Part shown: positions 1-7,084 of the stretch, one piece after another
Layout: the number at the start of each line of letters is the position of its first letter
How positions within the stretch are numbered: position 1 is the stretch's first letter
From: Frankiales bacterium
GTDB taxonomy: Bacteria > Actinomycetota > Actinomycetes > Mycobacteriales > SCTD01
Assembly (NCBI GenBank): GCA_025965495.1
Contig: JAOPWW010000495.1
Span: forward strand, 1 to 10,872
Direction of reading: 5' to 3'
DNA length: 10,872 bases
The notes under the pieces: model-generated
Databases searched by the model: none
Told to the model about the DNA's origin: nothing
The model's input: only the letters and a program-made list of their open reading frames with translations
Position numbers and translations under genes: made by a program

Positions 1-338
1 GCCACGACCGGCTCGCGGCCCGGCTCTCGGGCCTCCGGGCCCGGCTGGCCGCGCTCTCCTCGCCCGCCACCACGCCTTCGCCCTCCCCGTCGGCCCGCCC
101 GAGCCGCTCGCCGTCGCCCCGGGCCACGCCGTCGCCCGGTCGCGGGTCCGCGTCGCCGTCGCCCGAGGCGAGCGAGCACGCCAGCCGCAGCCCCAAGCCG
201 CCCAAGGCCTCCCGCTCACCGAAGCCGGCCAGGACGACCACGCCGACCCCGACCGCCGTCCCGACGCCCTCCTCCCGGGGCAAGGGCGGCGCGGTCGCGG
301 GTGTGGCGGACCCGGCACACGGACGCCCCTCCCGCTGA
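1..338 (+). CDS. C-terminal part of a Ser/Pro-rich protein (possible RsdA-like anti-sigma factor tail)
   Basis: This is the 3' end of a gene whose start lies outside the window. The frame with codons beginning at base 3 is open to a TGA at 336-338 and gives about 111 residues. It begins with a short Arg/Leu/Ala-rich stretch (HDRLAARLSGLRARLAALSS). A low-complexity tail of SP, TP and PKP repeats follows, of the kind found in extracytoplasmic linkers or cell-wall-spanning tails. No catalytic motif or membrane segment is visible in this fragment. In mycobacteria and several other actinobacteria, sigD and its membrane anti-sigma factor rsdA lie just upstream of guaB. A Pro/Ser-rich C-terminus in this position would fit RsdA, but that rests on gene order only. 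Any secreted or membrane protein with a disordered tail is an equally open possibility. The reading frame is likely real; the function is not established. Confidence 0.6.
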   Translation, partial: HDRLAARLSGLRARLAALSSPATTPSPSPSARPSRSPSPRATPSPGRGSASPSPEASEHASRSPKPPKASRSPKPARTTTPTPTAVPTPSSRGKGGAVAGVADPAHGRPSR

Positions 339-344
339 CCGGTG

Positions 345-357
345 CGCCGGTAGGCTC
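345..357 (+). promoter_or_regulatory. Candidate guaB promoter -10 region
   Basis: The motif CGCCGGTAGGCTC contains TAGGCT (351-356), which fits the actinobacterial TANNNT -10 pattern. It lies 25 nt before the guaB GTG, so a start about 7 nt downstream would leave a leader of roughly 18-20 nt carrying the Shine-Dalgarno sequence. Nearly the same 13-mer precedes guaA (12 of 13 bases identical). No convincing -35 is seen at the normal spacing. A 5-bp inverted repeat (ACCGG, loop TGCG, CCGGT; 338-351) overlaps the upstream stop codon and the first base of the -10 motif. Confidence 0.45.
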
Positions 358-371
358 ACAGGCCCGCACCC

Positions 372-377
372 AAGGAG
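372..377 (+). promoter_or_regulatory. Ribosome binding site deciding the guaB start
   Basis: AAGGAG lies 4 nt before the GTG at 382. It supports that start over the in-frame GTG at 301, which would add 27 Arg/Pro-rich residues, overlap the upstream gene and has no comparable site. Confidence 0.7.
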
Positions 378-381
378 TCCC

Positions 382-1881
382 GTGTCCTCGCTGGTCGCCC
401 CCCTGGGGCTCACGTACGACGACGTCCTGCTCCTGCCGGGAGAGACCGACGTCATCCCCAGCGAGGTCGACACCACGACCCGCCTGACCCGCGAGATCAG
501 CCTGCGGCTGCCTCTGGTCTCGAGCGCGATGGACACGGTGACCGAGTCCCGGATGGCCATCGCGATGGCCCGCCAGGGCGGGATCGGCGTGCTCCACCGC
601 AACCTGTCGATCGAGGACCAGGCCTACCAGGTCGACCTCGTCAAGCGGACCCAGACCGGGATGATCACCAACCCGGTCACGATCGGCCCGAAGGCGACCC
701 TGGAGGACCTCGACGCGCTGTGCGGGCAGTACCGCGTCTCGGGCCTGCCGGTCGTGGAGACCGACGGCACGCTGCTGGGCATCGTCACCAACCGCGACCT
801 GCGCTTCGTGCCCGTGGCCGAGTGGGTCAGCACCCACGTCGGCGACGTCATGACGCCCATGCCGCTGATCACCGCCCCGGTCGGGATCTCCCGCGACGAC
901 GCGACCGTCATCCTGCGCCAGCACAAGCGCGAGCGGCTGCCGCTGGTCGACGCCGAGGGCCGACTCGCGGGCCTCATCACGGTCAAGGACTTCGTGCGGT
1001 CCGAGCAGTACCCGAACGCCTCCAACGACGCCCAGGGCCGCCTGCTCGTCGGCGCGGCGATCGGCTACTTCGGGGACGCCTGGGAGCGCGCCACCACCCT
1101 GGTCGAGGCCGGCGTCGACGTCCTCGTGCCGGACGTCGCCAACGGGCACGCGCGGCTGATGCTCGACATGATCCGCCGGCTCAAGAGCGACCCCGCGACC
1201 CGCCACGTGCAGGTCCTGGCGGGCAACATCGCGACCCGGGCCGGCGCCCAGGCCCTGGTCGACGCCGGTGTCGACGGCGTCAAGGTCGGCGTCGGGCCGG
1301 GCTCGATCTGCACGACCCGGGTCGTGGCCGGCGTCGGCGTCCCGCAGGTGACGGCCATCCACGAGGCCGCGCAGGCGTGCAAGCCGGCGGGCGTCCCGGT
1401 GGTCGGCGACGGCGGCCTGGCCTACTCCGGCGACATCGCCAAGGCGCTCGTGGCGGGCGCGGACACCGTCATGATCGGTTCGATGTTCGCCGGCACGGAG
1501 GAGGCCCCCGGCGACGTCGTGTTCGTCGGCGGCAAGCAGTACAAGAGCTACCGCGGCATGGGCTCGCTCGCGGCGATGGCGTCGCGCGGCAAGAAGTCCT
1601 ACAGCAAGGACCGCTACTTCCAGGCCGACGTCGCCAGCGACGACAAGATCGTCCCGGAGGGCATCGAGGGGCAGGTGGCCTACCGCGGTCCGCTGGCCGG
1701 CGTCGTCCACCAGCTCGTCGGCGGCCTGCAGCAGTCGATGTTCTACGTCGGCGCGCGCACGGTCCCCGAGCTGCAGGAGCGGGGCCGCTTCGTGCAGATC
1801 ACCGCGGCCGGGCTCAAGGAGAGCCACCCGCACGACGTCCAGATCACGGCCGAGGCGCCGAACTACAGCGGAGGGCGCTGA
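382..1881 (+). CDS. guaB: IMP dehydrogenase
   Basis: Inosine-5'-monophosphate dehydrogenase converts IMP and NAD+ to XMP and NADH, the committed cytoplasmic step to guanine nucleotides. At 499 residues it has the usual full-length size. The N-terminal barrel strand (LTYDDVLLLPG, 10-20) is followed by a Bateman module of two CBS domains (about 95-205). The barrel then resumes with the catalytic loop GSICTTR (307-313, nucleophile Cys310). The mobile flap carries YRGMGSLAAM (390-399) and the Arg411-Tyr412 dyad in KDRYF, which GMP reductases lack. The C-terminus (SHPHDVQITAEAPNY) matches actinobacterial GuaB. Unusual points are PDVANGH at 250-256, where IMPDHs normally have a VDTAHGH-like motif, and VGDGG at 341-345 instead of (I/V)ADGG. 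The start is GTG with AAGGAG upstream. guaB3 follows after 3 nt, so the two are co-transcribed and probably translationally coupled. Identity is near certain. Confidence 0.97.
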   Translation: MSSLVAPLGLTYDDVLLLPGETDVIPSEVDTTTRLTREISLRLPLVSSAMDTVTESRMAIAMARQGGIGVLHRNLSIEDQAYQVDLVKRTQTGMITNPVTIGPKATLEDLDALCGQYRVSGLPVVETDGTLLGIVTNRDLRFVPVAEWVSTHVGDVMTPMPLITAPVGISRDDATVILRQHKRERLPLVDAEGRLAGLITVKDFVRSEQYPNASNDAQGRLLVGAAIGYFGDAWERATTLVEAGVDVLVPDVANGHARLMLDMIRRLKSDPATRHVQVLAGNIATRAGAQALVDAGVDGVKVGVGPGSICTTRVVAGVGVPQVTAIHEAAQACKPAGVPVVGDGGLAYSGDIAKALVAGADTVMIGSMFAGTEEAPGDVVFVGGKQYKSYRGMGSLAAMASRGKKSYSKDRYFQADVASDDKIVPEGIEGQVAYRGPLAGVVHQLVGGLQQSMFYVGARTVPELQERGRFVQITAAGLKESHPHDVQITAEAPNYSGGR

Positions 1882-1884
1882 CCG

Positions 1885-3051
1885 ATGGCCGACGTCGAGA
1901 TCGGCATGGGCAAGACCGGGCGCCGGGCGTACGGGTTCGACGACATCGCGATCGTCCCCTCGCGCCGCACGCGCGACCCGCAGGACGTCTCCATCGCCTG
2001 GGAGATCGACGCCTACCGCTTCGAGCTCCCCCTGGTGGCGAGCGCGATGGACGGCGTCGTCTCGCCGGAGACCGCCATCGAGATCGGCCGCCTGGGCGGT
2101 CTCGGCGTCCTGGACCTCGAGGGCCTGTGGACGCGCTACGACGACCCCGAGCCGCTGCTGGTCGAGATCAGCGAGCTCCCGGCCGACCGCGCGCTGGCCC
2201 GCATGCGGGAGATCTACAGCGAGCCGGTCAAGGCCGACCTCATCACCGCCCGCGTCAAGCAGATGAGGGACGCCGGGGTCACGACGGCCGCCTCCCTCAC
2301 GCCGCAGCGGACGGTGCAGTTCGCCCAGACCGTCCTCGACAGCGGCGTCGACCTGTTCGTCATCCAGGGCACGGTCGTCTCCGCCGAGCACGTCAGCACC
2401 CGGCACGAGCCGCTGAACCTCAAGCGCTTCATCGCCGACCTCGACGTCCCCGTGCTCGTCGGCGGCTGCGCGACCTACCAGTCCGCGCTGCACCTCATGC
2501 GCACCGGCGCGGCCGGGATCATGGTCGGCGTCGGACCGGGCCAGGCCAACACCACGCGCGGGGTGCTCGGCATCGGCGTCCCCATGGCCACGGCCATCGC
2601 CGACGCCGCGGGCGCCCGCCGCGACTACCTCGACGAGTCGGGCGGCCGCTACGTCCACGTCATCGCCGACGGCGGCATGCGCACCGGCGGCGACATCGCC
2701 AAGGCCGTCGCGTGCGGCGCCGACGCCGTGATGATGGGCAGCCCGCTCGCCCGGGCCACCGAGGCGCCCGGCCGCGGCTGGCACTGGGGCCACGGCAGCC
2801 ACCACCCGGAGGTCCCGCGGGGGACCCGGGTGCAGGTCGAGCAGGTCGGCACGCTCGAGCAGGTGCTGCTCGGCCCGGCCCTCACCGACGACGGCACCAC
2901 CGGCATCTTCGGGGCGCTGCGCCGCACGATGGCCCTCACCGGCTACTCCTCGATCAAGGAGTTCCAGCGGGTCGAGGTCATGGTCGCGCCGGCGAACCGC
3001 ACCGAGGGCAAGTCGCTGCAGCACGCCCAGCGTCGCGGCATGGGCGTCTGA
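1885..3051 (+). CDS. guaB3: GuaB3 family IMP dehydrogenase-related protein lacking the catalytic Cys
   Basis: This 388-residue TIM-barrel protein belongs to the GuaB3 family, the CBS-free IMPDH relative that follows guaB in many actinobacteria. Family signatures are GRRAYGFDDIAIVPSRRTRD (12-31), SIAWEIDAY (36-44), ARRDYLDESGGRYVHVIADGG (245-264 region) and the C-terminal LRRTMALTGYSSIKEFQRVEV. The nucleotide-binding loop reads GPGQANTTR (217-225). As I recall family members, this loop ends in ACTTR, with Cys in the nucleophile position; here it is Asn222. A cyanobacterial GuaB3 is reported to have IMPDH activity, but a protein without the thiol should not form the covalent E-XMP intermediate, so this copy may be regulatory or structural. 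The ATG is preceded by GGAGGG (1870-1875) inside the last guaB codons, with 9 nt spacing. The in-frame ATG seven codons later is rejected because family members start here. Family assignment is firm; catalytic competence is doubtful. Confidence 0.93.
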   Translation: MADVEIGMGKTGRRAYGFDDIAIVPSRRTRDPQDVSIAWEIDAYRFELPLVASAMDGVVSPETAIEIGRLGGLGVLDLEGLWTRYDDPEPLLVEISELPADRALARMREIYSEPVKADLITARVKQMRDAGVTTAASLTPQRTVQFAQTVLDSGVDLFVIQGTVVSAEHVSTRHEPLNLKRFIADLDVPVLVGGCATYQSALHLMRTGAAGIMVGVGPGQANTTRGVLGIGVPMATAIADAAGARRDYLDESGGRYVHVIADGGMRTGGDIAKAVACGADAVMMGSPLARATEAPGRGWHWGHGSHHPEVPRGTRVQVEQVGTLEQVLLGPALTDDGTTGIFGALRRTMALTGYSSIKEFQRVEVMVAPANRTEGKSLQHAQRRGMGV

Positions 3052-3065
3052 GCGAGGCGGCTCAG
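3048..3065. terminator. Possible bidirectional hairpin across two convergent stop codons
   Basis: CTGAGC (3048-3053), a six-base loop, then GCTCAG (3060-3065) form a perfect 6-bp stem. Each arm contains a stop codon: the guaB3 TGA at 3049-3051 and, on the other strand, the TGA of the GGDEF gene at 3062-3064. The structure is symmetrical and has no T-run on either side. It could end transcription in both directions weakly, or the symmetry may partly follow from two TGAG ends facing each other. Confidence 0.35.
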
Positions 3066-4684
3066 CCTCCTCGGCGGCTGCTCACGAGCCGGCGCAGGTC
3101 CCGCGCGACCTCGTGCGGCGGCACGGGACCGGCGAACACGCTCGCGGCCCCGGCCTCGAGCAGCGCCGCCACGCGGGCGCCCCGGGCGACCTGGGCCACG
3201 ACCACCGTCCCGGGCGAGTAGACCTGGACGTCGCGCACGACGCCGTCGCCGCTCTGCAGGGACAGCCCGTCCTCGACGAGCAGCAGGTCCGGCTGCTCGG
3301 CGATGCAGACGCCGACGGCCTCGGCGCCGCCCTCGACCGAGGCCATGACGTCCAGGCCGTGGTCGCGCAGCACGTCCGCGACCACGTCCCGGAAGTGGGC
3401 GTCGCTGTGGGCGAGGACGACCCGGGGCACGGTCCGGGGGCGCAGCAGGCGTGCGGTCTCACCGAGCTGCTCGGCGGTCCGCTCCAGCACCGCCCGGTGC
3501 TGGCGACGCAGGACGTCGTGCCGGCGCTGGAGGGCCTCGCGCTGCTCCCGGGTCCGCCCCGAGGCCTCCCGCAGCTGCTCGGAGGCGTGCCGGACCTCGT
3601 GGAAGCGGCTGACCGCCTCGAGCCGCTGGGCGACCAGGTCGAGCTCGCTGCGCGGTCGCCACCCCGGCGGGACCGCGAGCGGAGCGGTCACGGACGGGAC
3701 GACTGCCGTGCGCGCGCGCTTGGCCCGGTACATGGCGGCGTCGGCGGTGCGCAGGACCTGCTCGGGGGTGTCGCCGGCCCGGACGGCGACCGCGCCGACG
3801 CTCACGGACAGCGGCACGCGGTGGCCGTCGACGTCGAAGGGCTGCGCCACGCGCTCCCGGACCGCGCGGGCGGCGTCGTCGAGCGCGTCCGGGCCTGCGG
3901 CGTCGTGCAGCAGCACCACGAACTCGTCGCCCGACCAGCGTGCCACGACGTCGTGGGGCCCGACCGCGCCGCGCACCCGCTGCCCGACCTCCTGCAGGGC
4001 CCGGTCCCCGGTGGTGTGGCCGTGGACGTCGTTGACGGACTTGAAGTCGTCCACGTCCAGGAACAGCAGGCCCCAGCCCCCGCTGCGGCAGACCCCCTCG
4101 AGCAGACGGCCGGCGGCGCCGCGGTTGGCCAGGCCCGTCAGCGCGTCGACGTGGGCCAGCCGGTCGAGGTCGTCGACCGCCTCGACGAGCTGCCTGGCGC
4201 GCCGTCGCCCCTCGAACAGCCGGACCACCTGCTCGGCCAGCAGCTCCAGTCCGCGGACCGCGGCCTCGTCGAGCGTCCGCGGCTGCTCGTCGACGACGCA
4301 CAGGGTCCCGAAGGCGACGCCGTCGGGCGCGACGAGGGGAGCGGCGGCGTACGCCCGGACCCGGGCGTGCCGGCCGTCGACGAAGGGGTTGTCGCGCCAG
4401 CGCGCGTCCACGGACACGTCGTCCACGACCACGGTCCGGCCCTCGTCCACGACGACGGAGCACAGGGCCTCCGCCACCGGGACCTGCGGCAGCGCGCCGC
4501 CGTGGCCCGCCGCCTGCCACTGCTGCACGTCGTCGAGCAGGTTCACGGAGGCGACGGGCAGGCCCGTGAGGCGGCTCGCCAGCTCGACGAGGCCGTCGAG
4601 CTCCGGGACCGGTTCGCGGTCCAGCACCGCGTAGGCGTGCAGGGCAGCGCGGCGCAGCCGTTCGGCGTGCGTCGCGTGGTGCAC
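3062..4684 (-). CDS. GAF-GGDEF protein with degenerate C-terminal receiver-like domain (putative diguanylate cyclase)
   Basis: A 540-residue, apparently cytoplasmic protein without signal peptide or membrane segment. The GAF sensor domain (about 17-160) has the LCSVVVDEGRTVVVDDVSVD-type core (74 onward). The GGDEF domain (about 170-328) shows DALTGLANR (180-188), FLDVDDFKSVND (208-219, metal ligand Asp210) and the active-site signature SGDEF (251-255) instead of GGDEF. It would condense two GTP to c-di-GMP. Ser in the first position is a known variant, so activity is possible but unproven. The inhibitory I-site RxxD is replaced by GPHD (242-245), so classical product inhibition is not expected. 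An Arg/Gln/Glu-rich helix (about 347-412), probably coiled coil, leads to a CheY-like domain (about 420-535). In that domain the phosphoacceptor aligns with Glu471, the acidic pair with His426-Ser427, the Thr/Ser with Ala497 and the Lys with Gly519. The GTG start at 4684 is chosen for its GGAGG and because upstream sequence is low-complexity Arg/Pro. Confidence 0.88.
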   Translation of the reverse strand: MHHATHAERLRRAALHAYAVLDREPVPELDGLVELASRLTGLPVASVNLLDDVQQWQAAGHGGALPQVPVAEALCSVVVDEGRTVVVDDVSVDARWRDNPFVDGRHARVRAYAAAPLVAPDGVAFGTLCVVDEQPRTLDEAAVRGLELLAEQVVRLFEGRRRARQLVEAVDDLDRLAHVDALTGLANRGAAGRLLEGVCRSGGWGLLFLDVDDFKSVNDVHGHTTGDRALQEVGQRVRGAVGPHDVVARWSGDEFVVLLHDAAGPDALDDAARAVRERVAQPFDVDGHRVPLSVSVGAVAVRAGDTPEQVLRTADAAMYRAKRARTAVVPSVTAPLAVPPGWRPRSELDLVAQRLEAVSRFHEVRHASEQLREASGRTREQREALQRRHDVLRRQHRAVLERTAEQLGETARLLRPRTVPRVVLAHSDAHFRDVVADVLRDHGLDVMASVEGGAEAVGVCIAEQPDLLLVEDGLSLQSGDGVVRDVQVYSPGTVVVAQVARGARVAALLEAGAASVFAGPVPPHEVARDLRRLVSSRRGG

Positions 4685-4688
4685 CAGA

Positions 4689-4693
4689 CCTCC
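4689..4693 (-). promoter_or_regulatory. Ribosome binding site deciding the GAF-GGDEF gene start
   Basis: GGAGG on the minus strand lies 4 nt before the GTG at 4684-4682. It supports a start there rather than at the ATG near 4975, which lies inside the neighbouring propeller gene and would cross its terminator hairpin. Confidence 0.6.
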
Positions 4694-4777
4694 GGGTCGA
4701 GGGGAGAGGCGAGCGTCGCACCCGGACGGCGCGCGAGGCCGGGATCGGACGCGGGATGGCCCGGACGGGCGGGGCGG

Positions 4778-4819
4778 CTGGCCCAGCGGGGTGGGGCCGG
4801 GCGCATCCGGCTGGGCCAG
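4778..4819. repeat. 10-bp inverted repeat upstream of the GAF-GGDEF gene
   Basis: CTGGCCCAGC (4778-4787) and GCTGGGCCAG (4810-4819) are perfect reverse complements separated by 22 nt. The repeat lies between the terminator hairpin and the GAF-GGDEF start, about 95-135 nt upstream of that start. It could be an operator or a second RNA stem. GC-rich sequence makes such repeats fairly common, so function is uncertain. Confidence 0.35.
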
Positions 4820-4825
4820 ACGCCG

Positions 4826-4855
4826 CGAGCCCGGCCCTCGGGAGGGCCGGGCTCG
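4826..4855 (-). terminator. Strong GC hairpin terminator after the minus-strand propeller gene
   Basis: A perfect 13-bp stem (4826-4838 pairing with 4843-4855) closes on the tetraloop CGGG (plus-strand reading). It begins 25 nt past the TAG stop (4883-4881) of the minus-strand propeller gene. No T-run follows on either strand, as is common for actinobacterial intrinsic terminators. Position and stability support termination of that gene's transcript. Confidence 0.75.
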
Positions 4856-4880
4856 GGACGACTGCGGGCGGGGTCCGCGA

Positions 4881-7034
4881 CTAGCAGACCGACCAGGCGG
4901 GCCCGGAGCCGGCGTTCGGCGCGCGGTCGGCCGGCTGCGTGAACACCAGGCCGCCGCCGTCGGCCGCGCCCTCACCGGCGATCACCACGGCGTACTCGCC
5001 GCTGACGGCGGGGGTGGCGGTGCCGGTGACGGGGATCGTCGGGCTGCCCACCAGCGCCGACGGGACGTGCCAGACGACGGCGCCACCGGGGCCGCTGCCG
5101 AAGGAGCCGGTGATCGCCTTCGTCGTGCCGCTCACGAGCTGGTTGGCCGTCGCGTCGTACTCCCCGAGCGTGTAGCTGCCGAGGGCGGACGGCTCGCTGT
5201 GCTCGACGCCGTAGCGCTTGCCGTCCGGGGCGACCCAGGTGACGTACCAGGACGCCGTGGTCGTGCCGGCTGCCGGGACCTGCGAGAGGTTCGCGGTGGC
5301 GAGCGAGACGTCGAAGCCGGTCACGGTCCGCGCGAAGGACAGGCCGGTCAGGTCGCTGGCGTCGCTGGCGGGGGCGCCCGTCGCGTTCCCGGCGTCGCCG
5401 GCCGGGTCGGTCACGGCGTTCGTGCCGCTGCAGACGCTGGCGGGTCCGGCGACGGGCGGCGGGACGAGCGCGCCGCAGTCGCGGGTGAACGACGTCCCGG
5501 TGGTGGCGCTGGTGCCGCTGCACTGGCGCGTGTAGGTGATCTGGGCGGTGCCGGGGGTGGCGACGTCGGAGGCGTAGGCGAGGTTCGCGCCGCCGGCGCT
5601 GTCGACCTCCATGTCGAAGAAGTCGAGCAGGGTGCGGTCGCCGCCGATGGTCAGGCAGGCGGTCCCGGAGTCGCAGACCGAGCCCTTGTGGACGACGGGG
5701 GTGGCGTCGGTGACGGCGAAGGTGGTCCCGCCGTCGGTCGACTGCGCGAAGCGCGTCGTGAACTGGTCGAAGCAGTTGTTGTTCACGCCGGCGCTGTCGT
5801 CGGGCTGGCCGGACTGCCCGGCCGGGCACGCGGGGCCGGAGCCGACGAGCGTCGCGCCGTACCAGGCCACGTCGACGACGCCGGCCTTGCCGGCCGCGAG
5901 CCACGGGAACATGTTGCTGTGGCCGGTGCCGTCGTCCACGAACGTCGGGGTGGTCCAGGAGGAGGCGTCGCCCGGCGTCGTCGTGTGCGCGAGGGCGATC
6001 CGGTTGGTGTCGCTGCCCTTGGTGTCGCCGGCCCAGGCGACGTAGACCGTGCCGGCCTGGTCGAGCGTGATCGCCGGGAAGATGTGGTCGAGCGTCTGGT
6101 CAGCAGGGCCGGTGTAGACGGTGTGGTCGACCCAGGTGATCGGCAGCAGCGGGCTGGTCGGGTCGGGGGTGCCCTCGGCGACGTAGACGACGTGGTTGAC
6201 GCTGTCGCTCGCGCTGCTCGGGGCGATGAACGGGATGTACAGCTTGTGGGTCCTGGGGTCCACGACGACCGTGCCGAAGTGGTTGCCGTTGTTGCCGGTG
6301 GCCGTGCCCTGGTGGGCGGCGTCGATGGCGGTGCTGTTGGTGACGTAGGTGTAGCCGCCGTCGGTCGAGGTCGCGACGTCGATGTTCGTGGTCGCGAGGT
6401 CGTGGACGGTCAGGTAGTGCACGCCCTGCGGCCCGCCGGTCCCGTAGTCCGACGCCTGCCACTGCCGGTCGACGCCGAAGACCTGCGTGCCGACCGGGTT
6501 CGCCGGGGTCTTGAAGGTGTGGCCGTCGGTCGCGCTGTTCGTCGTGAGGTTCAGCAGGGACAGGCTCGAGACGGAGACGTCGTCGTAGTGGGCGGCGTTC
6601 GCGGCGTCGGTGCTCGGACCGGTGGAGATGTCGCAGTCACCCCCGCCGACGCCGGCGTGGTCGGTGTCCTCGGTGCCGTCGTACTCGTAGGGCAGGCCCG
6701 CGGCGTTCGTCGTCCCGGGGTGGATCGTCCAGACCGGGCAGCCGCCCGTCGGGACGCCGACCGGCCCGGAGACGTAGACGTTGTCGTGCCGGTCGACGGC
6801 CAGCGACGGCTCGGCGCCGCCGGTGTTGGTGCCCTTGTCGGTCAGCAGCGGCAGGCCGGGGGTGAAGGCGGTCGGCGGGGTCGCCGGCGCGGTCGACGGT
6901 GCCGGCGCGTGGGCGTGAGCGGCGTCGTTGCCGTGGCCGGGCTGCGGGTCGGCTGCGAAGGCCGCTCCACCTCCGGCCGCGGCGACGAGCAGGGCAGCGG
7001 CGGCGACGAGCCGCGCAGAGGGAGAGCGACGCAC
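4881..7034 (-). CDS. Secreted Asp-box (BNR-type) beta-propeller protein with C-terminal DPAGD domain
   Basis: A 717-residue exported protein. The signal peptide has RR/R charges, an Ala/Leu/Val core (9-20) and a likely cleavage at AFA|AD (27/28). A His-containing, Pro/Ala-rich spacer follows (about 30-60). Asp-box motifs of sialidase-like propellers are visible as STDGGYTY (223-230) and STDGGTTF (432-439). Other landmarks are GGAEPS (72-77), GGGD (130-133), DRQWQ (189-193), FPW (376-378), Cys454/Cys460 and GDRTLLDFF (465-473); all recur in the divergent neighbour. A beta-rich DPAGD domain (543-547 onward) follows and the protein ends on Cys717. Known sialidases need an Arg triad and usually a FRIP motif; I see no FRIP, so sialidase activity should not be assumed. 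The substrate is unknown. The GTG start is supported by AGGAGG (7040-7045) 5 nt upstream and by the signal peptide. The longer frame to 7328 runs into the neighbour's coding sequence. Confidence 0.88.
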   Translation of the reverse strand: MRRSPSARLVAAAALLVAAAGGGAAFAADPQPGHGNDAAHAHAPAPSTAPATPPTAFTPGLPLLTDKGTNTGGAEPSLAVDRHDNVYVSGPVGVPTGGCPVWTIHPGTTNAAGLPYEYDGTEDTDHAGVGGGDCDISTGPSTDAANAAHYDDVSVSSLSLLNLTTNSATDGHTFKTPANPVGTQVFGVDRQWQASDYGTGGPQGVHYLTVHDLATTNIDVATSTDGGYTYVTNSTAIDAAHQGTATGNNGNHFGTVVVDPRTHKLYIPFIAPSSASDSVNHVVYVAEGTPDPTSPLLPITWVDHTVYTGPADQTLDHIFPAITLDQAGTVYVAWAGDTKGSDTNRIALAHTTTPGDASSWTTPTFVDDGTGHSNMFPWLAAGKAGVVDVAWYGATLVGSGPACPAGQSGQPDDSAGVNNNCFDQFTTRFAQSTDGGTTFAVTDATPVVHKGSVCDSGTACLTIGGDRTLLDFFDMEVDSAGGANLAYASDVATPGTAQITYTRQCSGTSATTGTSFTRDCGALVPPPVAGPASVCSGTNAVTDPAGDAGNATGAPASDASDLTGLSFARTVTGFDVSLATANLSQVPAAGTTTASWYVTWVAPDGKRYGVEHSEPSALGSYTLGEYDATANQLVSGTTKAITGSFGSGPGGAVVWHVPSALVGSPTIPVTGTATPAVSGEYAVVIAGEGAADGGGLVFTQPADRAPNAGSGPAWSVC

Positions 7035-7039
7035 GGGTT

Positions 7040-7045
7040 CCTCCT
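7040..7045 (-). promoter_or_regulatory. Ribosome binding site of the minus-strand propeller gene
   Basis: A perfect AGGAGG on the minus strand, 5 nt before the GTG at 7034-7032. It fixes the start immediately before the signal peptide. The site overlaps one arm of an inverted repeat (7035-7042 with 7111-7118), so a protein or RNA structure there could affect translation. Confidence 0.75.
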
Positions 7046-7084
7046 GGGACGGGTTCGCAGCAGGGTTCGACGCCGGTCCGCCTC

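Larger units (their letters stand above)
4685..4880. other. 196-bp intergenic region between two minus-strand genes
   Basis: This gap separates the end of the minus-strand propeller gene from the start of the GAF-GGDEF gene. It contains the strong hairpin at 4826-4855, a second inverted repeat at 4778-4819 and the GGAGG site at 4689-4693. No TANNNT -10 match stands out on the minus strand, so the GAF-GGDEF promoter is not located. The terminator argues that the gene has its own promoter here. Confidence 0.5.

Noticed and set aside
335..340. CTGACC as a guaB -35 box
   Set aside because: It is only 10 nt from the -10 candidate, too short for a normal promoter spacer. The GTGACC before guaA has the same problem at 12 nt.
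301..381. Longer guaB reading frame starting at GTG 301
   Set aside because: It overlaps the upstream gene's stop codon, adds 27 Arg/Pro-rich residues absent from IMP dehydrogenases and has no ribosome binding site. The GTG at 382 has AAGGAG.
720..3221. Plus-strand open frame of 833 codons across guaB and guaB3
   Set aside because: It is out of frame with two well-recognised enzymes and encodes Arg/Pro/Gly-rich sequence with no family signature.
4685..4975. N-terminal extension of the GAF-GGDEF protein to an ATG near 4975
   Set aside because: The extension is Arg/Pro/Ser-rich low complexity, crosses the terminator hairpin and overlaps the propeller gene. GGAGG supports the GTG at 4684.
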